Source of the DNA: Climacteris rufus
Lineage: Eukaryota; Chordata; Aves; Passeriformes; Climacteridae
DNA length: 64,000 nt
NCBI GenBank assembly: GCA_013398175.1
Contig: VZRZ01005138.1
Location: 273,817 to 337,816 of the forward strand
Reading direction: 5' to 3'
The notes below the pieces were generated by a model that saw only the letters and a program-made list of their open reading frames with translations, ran no database searches and was not told the origin of the DNA. The position numbers and the translations under genes were made by a program. Each line of letters starts with the position of its first letter. Position 1 is the first letter of the stretch. This document shows, piece after piece, positions 38,105-50,487 of this stretch.

Positions 38105-38150
38105 CTGCCACTGCTGTCTGACACTTCCTGAAATTTTGAGCACAGTTTCC
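38105..38150 (-). other. Candidate 46-nt exon, minus strand
   Basis: On the minus strand, 'caccctgcctgctttccag' forms a good acceptor. It is followed by 46 nt with all three frames open and a donor gtgagc after GGCAG. No frame gives a peptide I recognise. The splice-site quality is good on both sides, but the segment is short and isolated. Confidence 0.22.
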
Positions 38151-39302
38151 CTGGAAAGCAGGCAGGGTGGAAACACCACTCCAGGTGCCCTACCTGCCAG
38201 GCTGCTGTTTCTCCATCCATTTCACAGAGAAAACCTGTGCCTGGTGTGCTCATTCCCACTTATTCCCAGGTCTGCATCTCAGAATGGCCACTTGCTGCTA
38301 TCCTCTTCGTTTTGACTATTCTGAAGCATTTTTCCTAGATCTTTTAGCTGACTTTTGCCTAAGATTATTTGCCAAAGAGAATTTTAATTTTATTCCTTTT
38401 TATATATCTGATTTCTAGATGCTGCTATGTATATTTTCTTCTTTACTTACACTTGCAATATTTTCCAAATTCACATCTTTCACAGCTCTTGACAGTGAAT
38501 CTACTGCCTATAGTACAAACATGTTAGTACCTTTATTTCTATATTTAATTGTAAAGAGATTACTTTAAAATCTATTTCTGAAACAGGTATAGAGAACAAT
38601 GTTTACTAGCAAATTCCCCTTAAATTCTTTTCATTGAGAAAAGGAATAAAAGGAGTAATGATATTGCACTTCTGCTGACTACTCTGCTTGACTGATTCAC
38701 AGGGTATTTGCTCTTAACACGTTGTAGGAGTTAAAAAAAAGTGTCAAACTTTTTTTGGCACCCAGCTACAGTAGATCCTGTTAGAAGAAACATATGGCCT
38801 CACACTAACAGTGTTAGAGCACTGCTGAAGTATTGCCTGCATGACATTGACAAATTTCCTCTAGGCTTTTTGTTTTCTGTGCTATTAAGCATTCAAAGTC
38901 CACTATTTCATTACCACCGATGATACAGAGAGGCTTATTGACATTCTATCCATCTGTTCATAACATGCATTATTAAATGTGAAGCAACTAGTAGGTAGGA
39001 GTGCACTTGCCAGCTGTACAATGAATTCTCAGCAGTTTGGTGCCCTCTATAAATTTTCCAGTATTCTGCTGGTTTCTCAGCATAATTTGCAATGGGGATG
39101 ATTTTTTTTTAATGTGTCACATTGTACAGAGAAAAGTTGCTTCAAAAGAATTCTTTATTTTGTTATCCTTAATGTGAAATCTTTAGATATGGTTTCAAAA
39201 AGCCCAAGAGTCTTTTAACATACAAAGACTGTTGCTAATATCAGATCTCACTAACCACATTTTCTGGTTTTGGTTTTTTTTTATTTTTTCTTTTTTTTCT
39301 AG

Positions 39303-39428
39303 GAGCAAATCTGTTGCATTACCTATGAACAGGACAATGGGGCCCCAATGAGTCACCCTATTCATATATTTTTTGGAACCCACAGGAATTGGTTTGACTA
39401 TTTACAGAGTATAACAGTTGGTAGTTGA
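39303..39428 (+). other. Strong splice acceptor followed by 41-codon open frame
   Basis: A branch-point-like actaacc (about 39,250) is followed by about 50 nt of T-rich sequence with no AG until 'tttttttctag'. This is a model 3' splice site. The next frame is open for 41 codons (EQICCITYEQDNGAP...ITVGS) to a TGA. No strong donor lies inside, so it would have to be a terminal exon, and I saw no clear poly(A) signal close by. The T-rich tract could instead be a low-complexity run. Confidence 0.18.
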
Positions 39429-41452
39429 ATGTTTTATTTTCATTCCCAGTTGGTACAATATGTTCACAGCTGATGCTAATGGCTTGCCCATTTGATATCA
39501 CATATGGTCCACTATTTGGGTCTCCTAAAGCTTTCTTTTGTGGTCAAGCTGCTTTAAAACTTTTGTATATTTAGGTTTGTTCTGTCTTCTGGAAAGGTGA
39601 ATATGAAACTCTGAAACTTAGCACCTTTAGAGTAAGTCAGCCATTCTGTTGATAAAGATTTAAAGAATCTGAGTCTAAATGTCCCATAAAGAATATTTTA
39701 ATGTAAAATGGAATACAGACAAATGTCTTAGAACATCACGTGAAATTTTAAGATACGGAGATATCCTTTACTCTTTTTTTTGTCTTTGAAGCTGTGATTG
39801 AGTTACCCTCCAGTATATTGATAGCATTGAGCATAATCAGGACTATTTTTGTTGGGTGTTGATTGCATTGGAAACCAATTTATACATAGTTTGTATTGCT
39901 CAAATAATGATTTGTATTTTTATTTGAATATTACTGTTCTGTTAAGGTTTTGTGAAAAGATCTAAAGAATCAAATTAATTTTTCCTTTGGTTTCTAGAAT
40001 AAGGGCATAGAAAAAGTGAACTAGAAAAACATGAGAGCATAAATTAAAATTACAAGCCTGTCTGAAGTTTTTCTCCTATGATAGAATGTTTATATTGACT
40101 CTAAAAAATAACTGATAAAGCCACAATCTCATAAAAAGATTATTTCCAAAACTATTGCATTACCCTCTGAGAGATGAAATTCTCATTTATTCATAGGAGT
40201 AGATCATAATAGCCCTAATTCCCTGAGAAGTGGGCATTGCATGATAGGTAAGCAGGGTAGTACATTAATTGTCCTCCACTTCACCTCTAGATGTTTAACT
40301 CGTTATCTCGTCAACCAGCAAAACATAATGCTCACTTATTTGTGCTTTACTATTAAAATAATTTTTTTAACTGGGTAATTTATTTGAAATAAAACTGAAT
40401 AAGTACAGTCATGTGAAAGGGGCATTGAAATTGTGTTAGATTACTGTTATTTAATACCATTAGGTGGTAGGATGCTGGTTTTATGGTTGTATTTTTCAGC
40501 CCTGCAACTTCAGCTGAATAGCAGCAATGTGGTTTTGCATGCAGGAATATTTGTCTAACTAATGGGACAGATTTAGCAGTTTTTGCCACATGGCTACTGC
40601 TTTCTTCTGGCCTCTCTCTCACTGATGCTTTTTAGGAGAACAGGTTTACGTGTGTTGGAAGTGGTGCCTGTGCCTGCGACATCTGGCTCCTGTTCCTGGA
40701 TTAAATGAGGCAACTGGTGATAGGACAGAGGCTCTGGCTTACTTAGTTTAAGGTGAAATTGTGCATATTGCTGGTTTAGAGTCAGCCCATGGACGGAGAT
40801 TGAAATGGAACTGAAGTAGGAGGTTTTTTCAAGTGAATAAAGTCAATATTTAACCTGGAGTACTAGAGAAAAAACCCCAAACAACTAAACCCAATGTTTT
40901 TGCAAATGAAATGAAGAGGTAAGAAGTAAAATTCTGTCCTCTACTATAAGCAGTTTTAGGGACTCGGAAAATGACAGTAAAACTTTAGCATGCTAAGAAG
41001 TTCGCTTGAAATGTCTTTAAAAAAAAAGACTAAGGGGATCAAATTATTACTGAATGATCTCCAGAAAGGACTAGGTGCCTGATGATGTGGTATAAAGTAT
41101 TTGTTAGACAAGACTTGGTCAAAATTTGGAGAATTGACAGTACCTAAAAGAGTTAAAGAAGTTAGTGACATTGTCTCTCCCACCTGGTTAGACAGAAATG
41201 GAAGATTATGCAAGATGAATTTGGACTCATTGGACAAAAATTATATTCAGGAAACGATTTATTTCTCATAAATAGCAATGTTTAGAACTAGAAACAATAC
41301 TGTTGAAAAATTCTTTTTTGGGTCTTATATAAATAAATCACAAGCCCGCAAGACAGGAGCAGTAACTTGTGCTTTTGATTGTGGACATCTATCAAAACAT
41401 GAGTGTTACAATGCAAAAGTGATCATAACTTGTGTATCCTATGATATACAGC

Positions 41453-41473
41453 ATATATATATATATATATATA
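41453..41473. repeat. (AT)n microsatellite
   Basis: About ten AT units flanked by matching gcatata-like words. Confidence 0.95.
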
Positions 41474-41821
41474 GCATATACTCTGGGGTCCATACACATG
41501 AGATTTTGGCTGAGCCTGGTTTGAGTGCACTGTTGTACTCTGGGTGTGGTGCTGCAGCTGTGTCAGCAACACTGGCACACAGCTGACTATGGAAGAGCTG
41601 CAGGGTGCAGCAGTGGCAGCCCTACTGCTCCTCATGGAGCTGATGTGCCTTGTGCCCTGTCTAACGCCGTGTCACCATCTCCAGAGGCAATCACAGTGTG
41701 TCCCCTGCCTGCTGGACAGCCTCTCCTTCCCTCTGCTGTGTCGACTCGGGTCTCACTGCAGCTCGGGGTGTTTGCTGCAAAGTTGCAGGATGCTTATGCA
41801 AAGGGTTTTGCAGAGTATTGT

Positions 41822-41826
41822 CCATG
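41822..41826. repeat. Target-site duplication, left copy
   Basis: The five bases ccatg immediately before the LTR are repeated directly after it at 42312-42316. A 5-bp duplication is what integration of this kind of retrovirus-like element leaves. Confidence 0.8.
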
Positions 41827-42311
41827 TGTGATGGTTTGACTCTGGCTAGGTGCCAGGTGCCCACAAAGTTGCCCTATAGCTCCCTCCCTCAGAGGGACAG
41901 GGGAAAGGACAAGACGAATCAGTGGGTCAAGATAAGGCAGTTTTTATTGAAGTGACAGAAAANNNNNNNNNNNNNNNNNNNNNNNNNNNNNNNNNNNNNN
42001 NNNNNNNNNNNNNNNNNNNNNNNNNNNNNCCGTGGGAAGGCAGACATTACAGAGTGCCCCCCCCTCCTCCTCTCTCTCTCGGCTTTTATATCTGAGCTGA
42101 TGTCATATGGGATGGAATATCCCTTTGGTTCCTTTGGGTCAGCTGGCCTGCTTGTTTTCCCTCCCGAGGTCTTGCCCACTCCCTGCCCCTTGATGGGGGA
42201 GAATGTTAGAGGGACAGTGCTGCTCAGCAGTAGTCAAAACACTGCTGTGCTATCAACTGAAGCACAGCACTGGCAGGGCTGCTGAACTCTACCTCCATTA
42301 GAACCAATACA
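41827..42311 (-). mobile_element. Solo LTR of an avian endogenous retrovirus, minus strand
   Basis: The termini are tg...ca on the plus strand (tgtgatggtttgactctggc at the left), flanked by perfect 5-bp ccatg duplications. This matches a solo LTR family I recognise as common in birds. Sense is on the minus strand: a TATA box (revcomp of ttttata, 42084-42090) precedes a poly(A) signal (AATAAA on minus, 41948-41943). No gag, pol or env remains, so the provirus was reduced by recombination between its LTRs. A 67-base assembly gap removes the part between promoter and poly(A) signal. The intact duplication suggests a fairly recent insertion. ERVL-type is likely from the 5-bp duplication, but the class is inference. 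Confidence 0.88.
41963..42029. other. Assembly gap (67 N)
   Basis: Sixty-seven unresolved bases inside the solo LTR. The right flank is C-rich and CT-rich (runs of C and CTCTCT), which is a plausible cause of the failure to read through. Confidence 0.99.
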
Positions 42312-42316
42312 CCATG
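42312..42316. repeat. Target-site duplication, right copy
   Basis: ccatg, identical to the copy at 41822-41826, directly after the LTR terminus. Confidence 0.8.
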
Positions 42317-42430
42317 CCAGGGGGATCCTGTTAGAAAGAAGAGTTACACTGATGATAATCTCTGACTATCAAGATCACATTTGAATGGTACTTGGAGAAT
42401 TGTGTTTCCTGGGGGATTTTTTCCTTATTT

Positions 42431-42482
42431 GTTAATAATTTATTATTATAATCGTCATTATTATTATTGTTATTATATTATT
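42431..42482. repeat. TTA/TAA-rich tract
   Basis: Imperfect ATT units, interrupted by one cgtc, form a decayed trinucleotide repeat. Confidence 0.8.
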
Positions 42483-44470
42483 CAAAGCACGTGAGTGCTT
42501 CAGCAGAAGCATCTTCCTGTGGTGTTTCCCTTCTCCCTGGGCCCATGGAGCTGGGGTGAGTGGCAGTGTTGGTATTGCCCTGGCCTCAGGGGCTGCTTCT
42601 GAGCACAGCAGCTGCCTCAACACTGATCTTTCTACAGGCAGACTGTGCTCCTGTGCTAGAGGCTGTTACCCTCCCCAGGCCAGTGCTGAAGCTGTAGGTC
42701 AGACCCTTCAAAGAGCCACCCAAAATACTGACCTCACTCTCTGCCCAACAAATTCTTTTCTTCCCAGAGTAACAAGATCTTTGTAGCTCTCCACTAAATA
42801 TACTTTATTCTTGTTTAGACAGACGATGAGCCTGAGGTTGGAGCTTGTTGAGAACACCATGTGAAAATGGTTTCCTCAGCTGCCATAGGCACAGCAGGGA
42901 AGGTGAGGGGTGGGATGGACTTGATGAAGGCAGCCTTATCTTGAAAAAGAGTTGATTGGAAAAATAACATCAAATTTATCAGCTCTAGATACATTTTAGG
43001 AAGTCCTCTCTCCTGAATGGGATTAAATTAGATATAGTGTTAACCCAGAGTCTTCTGCAACAATGTGAATGAGTTGTTAACATGGCACTTCATTGCAATA
43101 ATAATTCAAAGCTACTAGCAGGCTTGATGGGTCTGCAATAAATGTTTTATTATTTAGGAAAAATATACTCTACAAGTTGCAATGTGCCATGCTCATTCAT
43201 GCTGTAAATCAACAAAGATCAGCAGACTGAATAGGGAAAATGAAAAGCTTATTTAGGAACTGACACAAGCTTTCAGATGAGCAGGAATGGCTGAAGTTAA
43301 CTGCATTCATTTTTCTTTACTTGTCACAGTTGCCACTTGAATTTCACTGCTAAAGATTGTGGGTAGTTTTGCTTTATGAAATTATATCTATGAAAACAGT
43401 ATTTGCATTTATATAGGCTTAGTTATAATAAAGTTAAACCTGGCACACCCCCTTGCCTCCACAAACAAACAAATCAACCAGCCAACCAGAAACCTCTATG
43501 CTAAAATAATATTTATCTGTCAGTTTTCCTAAATCTCAGTATGATTCAGCTAAATGGAACCCACTGGCTGCTTTCAAGGCCCAAAGCTTGTGACCATGTG
43601 AAATGCAGGAATGCAGAGCTCTGGCCATCCCTGCAACTTTAGCTCTCTTGTAAGGCTGCCTCTCTCATCACAAAGGTAAACACCGAGTTTTCTTTAAAAA
43701 TGGTCTTGATGTGAGGTGACTGATAGCACAGATTGGGTGGCAGTTGTCAGAGACTAGCAATTAATGTGGTCCTCATGGTGTGGTAATAAAGTGCCTGAAA
43801 TTGGCTCCATTACCATCCTTTCATGTCCCCTAACACCTGAAGGCCCTTTCTTGAAGCTTGCAGCATAGAAAATGCAGATCCTGAATGGTGAACGTTGGCT
43901 TGTTCTGAAAAATGTACAGGTTTGAACATGAAGTAAAACCCTTTGCAAAACCCTCTCTATGTTGATGTCCTTAGGGAGATGTGTCTGCTTTGGCTGATCA
44001 GAGGAAGGAGAAACCAGGACAAAAGACAAGTGAATTAAGATAACTCATCCCATGCATATGTATGCTTGAAAAGGTTTTCTAAGCCAGCTTTGGAAATTAT
44101 TCTGCCGCCCTGACCCACACCCCAGAAAGGAATGAAGAGAACATGAAAATACTTCTTAAAACATTTGTCTGATGATGCCACACCTCTGGCCATGGGTCTC
44201 CAAAGGGAAAAGCTGCTTTTTGCGTGGCAATTAAGCTGGACCTTAATGAGGACCCAATGAGGATGGCAGCAGGGACTGAGCATATGAGGAGAATGCTTCA
44301 GGACTGGACTGGTATGATTGGGCACAAGCCTCTGACTGCAACACTATCCTGAGAAAGCAGCTTAGGGATGGAGGAGACAGTAGGCAAAAAGCCAGCCAGC
44401 AGTTTTCTGTTCAGGATTGTACCTCCTGGTGTGTGTGCATTGGTATGTGCATTTGTATGAGTATGAACAT

Positions 44471-44496
44471 TTATGTGTGTGTATATATATACATAC
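44471..44496. repeat. TG/TA dinucleotide tract
   Basis: Short GT run passing into a TA run, preceded by degenerate TGTATG words. Confidence 0.8.
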
Positions 44497-47400
44497 AAAT
44501 GAAGAAATTTTTTTTCTCTGTAATCATCTGTATATTTGTTCCAGTTTGTCAGGTGCTAGTGTCTGCCAGTGAATGGATGTTTTCATGGCGCCCTTGGTTG
44601 TGGAGTTACTTATCCAGCTACAAGGTTCACTGACTGTCTCAAATATCCATTGTGAGTAGATTGGTTTGCATCACTTAAACACACCATGATTTTGTTGTGG
44701 TGCCCTATGTGCCTGAAGAGAGGAGCCTAATCTTGTAACCAGCAAAATTGCCTCTGTGCTGGGAAGGCTGCTGAGACTAGAGCTTGGAAATGATGAAAAT
44801 ACAACAGTTTTGCTGCAGAGGTGGTTCCACTGACTTGGTCTTGAGCCTGTTGTGTCGATCTGATGGCATTTCTGGTGTAAGCACCCCATCGCTGGAAGCA
44901 ACCTCCTTGAGGGGGATGCTCTGCACTCCAGGGAGTGGTGATGTGTTGGCTGTGTTCCTTCAGCCCCTGGGACTGCTGTCGAGGCCCTGCTGCTGCTGGC
45001 TGTTGATGGGGTGCTGCTGGCTCCTGTGGCTGGGCAAAGCTGAGGCCTGGCCTTCACATCTTGCTGAGGAGGCTTCAGGACTCTTACTCTGCATTTCTCA
45101 CTTCCTTGAGTTATAAGGATATCTATTGTGTGCAAGAAACCCTTGGAAGTGATGTGTTACCCTCTCCAAACTATTTATTTTGTCAACCACAGATCTGAAA
45201 TTACTTTGTCCCTTTGGAAATAATGAGTGCTTTGTTTGTGAGAATAGTATGTGCAAAAAAAATCAGTTTGGAGAGGTGTCTTAAGCTTATTTCAAATAGA
45301 GTTATCTAAGCTTTCGTCATCATAATCACTTAAAAAGAGGCAAACATAAGCCAAAGACTCTAAAAAAGCCACTGAGATAATGCATGGTGAAAGGTTTTGA
45401 GTTTGCTTCACTGAAAAAAGTTTTGCTTCTTGAGCCAGTCATTTATATACTTAGGAAAAGTCCAATTAAGATGACTGAATTGTAAGTGCCATAAAATAGA
45501 GAAGGCAAAGGACATTTAATTGTATCTGTGCAGCCAGGCACCAACAGAACAAAAGAAAAAATGTTCACCTAAAGCACAAAGTACTGCCTAATACATTTGC
45601 TGTGATAAAGAGGCAATATATGGTCTAAATATATACTTCTAAATAGTTCAAAAAGCTGCTCCTTCTGATTTCCATGAAGCTGTTTTTCCAATTATCAACA
45701 GAGTTTAAGAAAAAGTAATATCCTTTTAATATGGAGACCTTCAACTTTGGTCACAGGTTGACAAAAGAGCGTCATGCATTAAGACAAAAATGTTTCCTAA
45801 GAAAATGGATTTGTGACCCAGAAGAACATATAATTGATGTGTGTGGTTGTCTGAATGGTAGAATAACAATAGTAACCATTAGAGATGAGAGCTGGAACTA
45901 GTCAGGCAGTGAGACAGGATGTATTTTATAGGTCATCTGGGCTCCATTCAGATCTACAGGTTGCTATTCTGTCTCCATACTTGAAAGCATTTAATAGATT
46001 ATTACAAAAGGAAAAGGATGGTATGCAATAATAGTTTAAATTGAAGCTCTGTATATATCACCACTGTGTGACTCCTAAATTAATGCTTCATTTTTAAAAT
46101 TCTCCCTTGACATACTTGAAAATTTGCCAGAGCATCAACGAATTAAAACAATGCATTGACCAGCAGCAAGAGTCAAAGACACTGTATAGTGCAGTAGAGA
46201 CAGTTGTTCTCTTCCATGGCATAGACAATAGCAGATAAGAAAAAGTCCTCAAGGAAATTTGTTCCAAAGTTGCTGTCTATCCTCTTCAAGGCAGATGAAC
46301 TGTTTTTGTTCTCTCTTGTTTCGTAATATTAAAATAAGAAAAAAAAATATAGAATTTTGGAAAGAGGTTTAACTGTCAACTAATCAAAGCCAAAAGCACA
46401 TAACAGTGAAGTCAAATTCAGATTCCCTTCTTGCCTGGAAAATGCTTATTTCATATCAAAATTGATACAAGTTAAAGGGTGGAGAATATTTTGTACTTTA
46501 TTTCACATGAACATAAAAATTTTATTCCTGCTTTTAATGGGTAGTATTTTACAAATGTAATGGAACATAATTTTACCAGGTTTCCCTAAGGGAAAGTCAT
46601 GGCATGATTACATAGGCAGTCCCATCTCATTTAGTATAATGTTTACAATATACATGCAAATATACTTATGTAACTCAAGTGAGAGGTAGGTTGAATGGCA
46701 TTCAGATAATCACAGAGCAGTGCAGATGCTGAAGAAAGTTTTGCAGGAGAAATATGCATTGAATGACTGGTCCCTTGCAGCCACACATGCCCCCAAGTAA
46801 TGTTTTTCTGCAATGCAGAAGATTCGGGCTGTGCCAGACAGAAGTATCTGGCATGTGTACCATTTGTCACTTCAGGATGAACATCGTAGCTTGGCCCCAG
46901 TGAGAGCATATCCCAATGAGCAGTGAGAGTGGTACTTCAAGATGATGGGGACCCTTGTGGTTTGCAGTGTCCCCTGCAGGAAGGACAGCCTGGAAAGGGA
47001 GCCATCCTCTTATGGGCACAGCTCTTGCTCTGTAACTCAGGATAACTGGCTGCAGAGGGGGTCTGTGGGCATGGGGCCAGATCAAGTAGAAGCACAGGGT
47101 AACAGAGCTGGGACTGTAAGGATGACAGTGTGCTCTCCAAACTTGTTCAGTCTGGGACTTTTTTGAGTTTCACAGGGACTTTTTCAGCTAGATGTTAAAT
47201 AAATCTTTCAATTGTAAATAATAATAATGATTTAACACAATGTAGTGCAAACTGTAATTCTAGCACTTTTGGTATAAAAAGCAAGTAAAAATCTGTTATA
47301 AGTTAGTATGAAAGGTGTTATATTTATGGGAGTTGGTAGGACTGCTCTTTCTGGGGTGGCTTGTGCATTGATAAAGCAGAGATCTGCAGAGAAAAATGTT

Positions 47401-48439
47401 CTCCTTGTAGAGGATGATGGAACAATTTAAAAATATTTTACTAGCACATGTGAGATTGACATATTCTCTATTTCATGAACAACAGGTAGTTTTTGCTTCT
47501 TTTTAAATATTTTTTTTACTGAATTCCTGCCAGACACTTTTCTCAGCTCTGACTAATCTGATGTAGATCACCATACCACCACAGAGAAACTATCCCAAGT
47601 TTTCATCTAAGTGGTATAACAGCTTAGTGTACATAAACCTATTTTTGATGGTGGTTATTTGGTGATACATAGATGAGACAATTGTAACCTGCTTGGAGCC
47701 AAAGCAAGAGAAGTTTCTAGAGCTCTCCTGCAGGACCACAGGCAGCAGAGCTGCTGCTTCCGCACCAGGCGAGCAGAGCTGCTGCGGTGGCTGGCATCTG
47801 GACTGCCGGTATGAGACCAGCAGTGGGCCTGGCACCTACTGCCTGTTTGCCTAGGCAGAGTCCTTCTGTTCTTTTTGGGGAAGGTCAAGAATTAACAAAG
47901 AAATAATAAAAAATGAAGTACAGAAGTTCATCATCTGTCTGTGTTAGATTTCTTTTAACTTCTCCCTTTGTCAATGTTAGTAGCTGAGATCCATTGGGAA
48001 TAGCAATAGATAGGTTAGCACAAAATTTCCATTACATTTTATTCCCTCTACGTACTGGGCAGAAAACTGGATAAAAACCAATATTTTAAGAATTAGTTGG
48101 GGTGTTTTTGTATTGTAGTTAGTGCTTTCTGTTCATTGACACATTTGAAATCAAACTATCTTTTAGCAATCAAGAGGTATCTTTGCTTAATATGTTTTTG
48201 CTTTATTTTATTTGCATTTTTATTTGCCACATCTCAATTATCTGCCAATACTCAGAAATGCAAATTGTATCAATTTCATTTTATTCAAGTGTAAAATTTA
48301 TCATTCAGATAAACTAACATCAGTATCAGACTGAGGAAGTATTTGCTCTTCTTTGCTCATTAGTTAGCATTTCATCTGTGAGTGTGAGATGGATGAATTT
48401 CAGAGTGCAGCTGATTTAACCTCTAAAAATGTATCTTCT

Positions 48440-48993
48440 TGTCATGACTTAACTGCAAACAGCAAATAAGTACCACTCAGTACCTGGTGGGATGGGGAGG
48501 AGAATCAGCAGAAAGGTGAACCCCATGGGTTAAGATAAGAAGAGCTTAGTAATTGAAATATATTAAACAAAACAAAACAAAACAAAAAAAGTAATAATAG
48601 AAAAAAGAGAGAGGACTAAACCCCAGGAAATGCAAGTGACGCACAATACACTTGTTCACCACTGTCTGACTGATGCCCAGCCCATCCCCAAGCAGTGATC
48701 AGCAGCTCTTGGCCACCTCCTCCCATTTTATATACTGAGCATGATGTTCTATGGTGTGGAATATCCCCGTGGCCAGCTCGGGTTAGCTGTACCAGCTATG
48801 CTCCCTGCCAGTTTTTTGTGCACCTGTTCACTGGCAGAGCATGGGAAAATGAAAGATCCTTCATTTAGAGTAAGCACTACTTAGCAACAACTAAACCATC
48901 AGTGTGTTACCAGCAGTATTCTCATACTGAATCCAAAACACAGCACTGTGCTGTGCTTGAAAGAAGATGAACTCTCCAGCTGAAATCAGGGCA
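48440..48993 (-). mobile_element. Second, decayed LTR of the same family, minus strand
   Basis: This shares the layout and many words with the LTR at 41.8 kb. The left end reads tgtcatgactt, followed by 'gggttaagataag'. On the far side of an A-rich part come 'ttttatatactgagcatgat' and 'tggaatatccc'. The right end holds 'gaactctccagctgaaatca'. The minus-strand TATA box is the revcomp of 48726-48734. The flanking five bases (cttct / cctca) no longer match, and substitutions are numerous, so this insertion looks older. An AAAAC microsatellite has grown inside it. No internal viral genes are present. Confidence 0.85.
48566..48590. repeat. (AAAAC)n microsatellite
   Basis: Four to five AAAAC units ending in a run of A, inside the decayed LTR. 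Confidence 0.9.
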
Positions 48994-50487
48994 CCTCAGA
49001 TCAGTGACATGGGTACTCCAGTGCTGTGCCAGTCCAGCTCATGCAGGAAGACAAAGATGCCTTTCATCCCAGCTTTGTCCCGTGAGAATGCCTTGTTTGT
49101 CTGTCTTTTCATGTCTGAGGGGACATTTCCAGATGGAATGTAACTTGGAGCTCAAGTTTTGCTTCTTTGTTTTTTTTCCTTTTCAAGATTAGCAACAGCT
49201 TAGTATGAGCACTGCAATCAGTGATCCTGTCAGGAATCCCAGGTACTGCACCTGCTGCTGGCACTTTGCTCTGCAATATAAAAGGGTGATTGTGGGTTTG
49301 CTGTTTTCTATAGGACATTTATAAACCAAGTAAACTGGTAATGTGGTTTAATGTCAGCCAGAAATACAGTAAAGGAGACTTTTGGTTAACCAAATCTTGT
49401 TCCATTTATAGAAAAATTCACATAAATTAAGGATATGTGTGAAGTAAGTGCACCAAGCCTACAGTGCTTTAAGCTCCTCTGTGGATGATCTAATTCAAAA
49501 GGAAAATGGCTGTCGTTCATGGTAGCTTAATCCTCTTTACAGTTAAGTCAGACTACTTTACCTCTAAGTGAGAATATCCACTGAGGGATTTAATGCATTT
49601 TGACTTACATGCATTATCATCATGGGTTTAGTTGGTTTATCTTAACTTCCCTGGATGATCTTTTGTAGAAAAACCACAGACAAAGATATCCAGTACTAGC
49701 TTATTTAAAGCAGTCATGTAGTCACGTCCTTAATCTGATACGGGTTTTAGTGTAACCATGTTAAGTGATAAGACAACTGCTTTGTTAAGTGGTTCATATA
49801 CATTCTGACCCCAAAGGATAACAATATTCATTCTTTATTTGTGACTGCACTGCTCAGAAATAATTGGAAAGCCTCAGTATAAGTGCTTGGCATCTGCTCA
49901 CGTGCTGGGCATTGCAATGCCAGTGATTCCTCAGACACAATTCGAAATTCTGGAATTTTGGAGCTGAAGTTCAACAAAATAATTTGGGTGATTACTCTTA
50001 TCTCAGCCTGTCCTCTGTGCTGTTTTGCAGGCCAAAGATGAAAGGATACTATCCTTTGGAGGAACTTTGCCTCACACAGTTGTAAAATCAGTGGAGTGCT
50101 GGTACCATCTCTCATCTTGTGTGGTGACCTTCAGTACTACACCTGATGAGAAGGAAGGGAAGAGGAAAACACTAAGTAGACCTTTCTCCCATTGTTGAAA
50201 CAGTTTGCTTTGAGAGAATGACATTTTTCGTGCCAGACAATTGGTAATGGTCATCTGGGGAAGACAGAGCTGGAGGCATAAGATGCTGTACAGTGTCATC
50301 AGAAACAAAGGTTACGAAAATCTTCTGAACAGATTTCACTATGGAGGTGAACAGAACACACCAGGGATATCCCACAGCAATGAGAGTCCTTGTTCCGGTT
50401 CAACTCATTCAACTGGCCACCAAGTCAAATGGAATAGCAGATGCCATCAGTATGATTGTAAGTCACATGATGAGCAGCAGAGGGACT
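48994..50487. other. Non-coding stretch
   Basis: No gene is recognised. The 240 bp left of the CR1 fragment (about 50,250-50,487) read as moderately GC-rich sequence that could be a further 5' part of that element or another repeat, but I cannot match it. Confidence 0.5.

Larger units (their letters stand above)
35392..41826. other. AT-rich non-coding stretch
   Basis: No gene is recognised. A GC-richer patch at about 37.26-37.66 kb gives a chance 133-codon plus-strand frame. Another at about 41.5-41.83 kb borders the solo LTR and has overlapping open frames up to 104 codons, none recognised. Separately listed are a poly-T run, an old LINE candidate, a minus-strand exon candidate (38,105) and a strong plus-strand splice acceptor (39,302). 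Confidence 0.5.
42317..48439. other. Non-coding stretch
   Basis: No gene is recognised. A TTA-rich tract is at 42431-42482 and a TG/TA tract at 44471-44496. GC-richer patches at about 42.49-42.70 kb and 44.76-45.08 kb carry chance open frames; the latter has 154 codons at 44671-45135 minus and 110 codons plus, both low-complexity in places. Everything else is AT-rich without recognisable elements. Confidence 0.5.

Noticed and set aside
44671..45135. 154-codon minus-strand open frame as a gene
   Set aside because: Ser/Pro-rich low-complexity translation in a GC-rich patch with an equally open plus-strand frame; no motif or splice support.
41827..48993. A single provirus bounded by the two related LTRs
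   Set aside because: The left LTR has its own perfect 5-bp duplication, the two differ greatly in decay, and no gag, pol or env sequence is seen between them.
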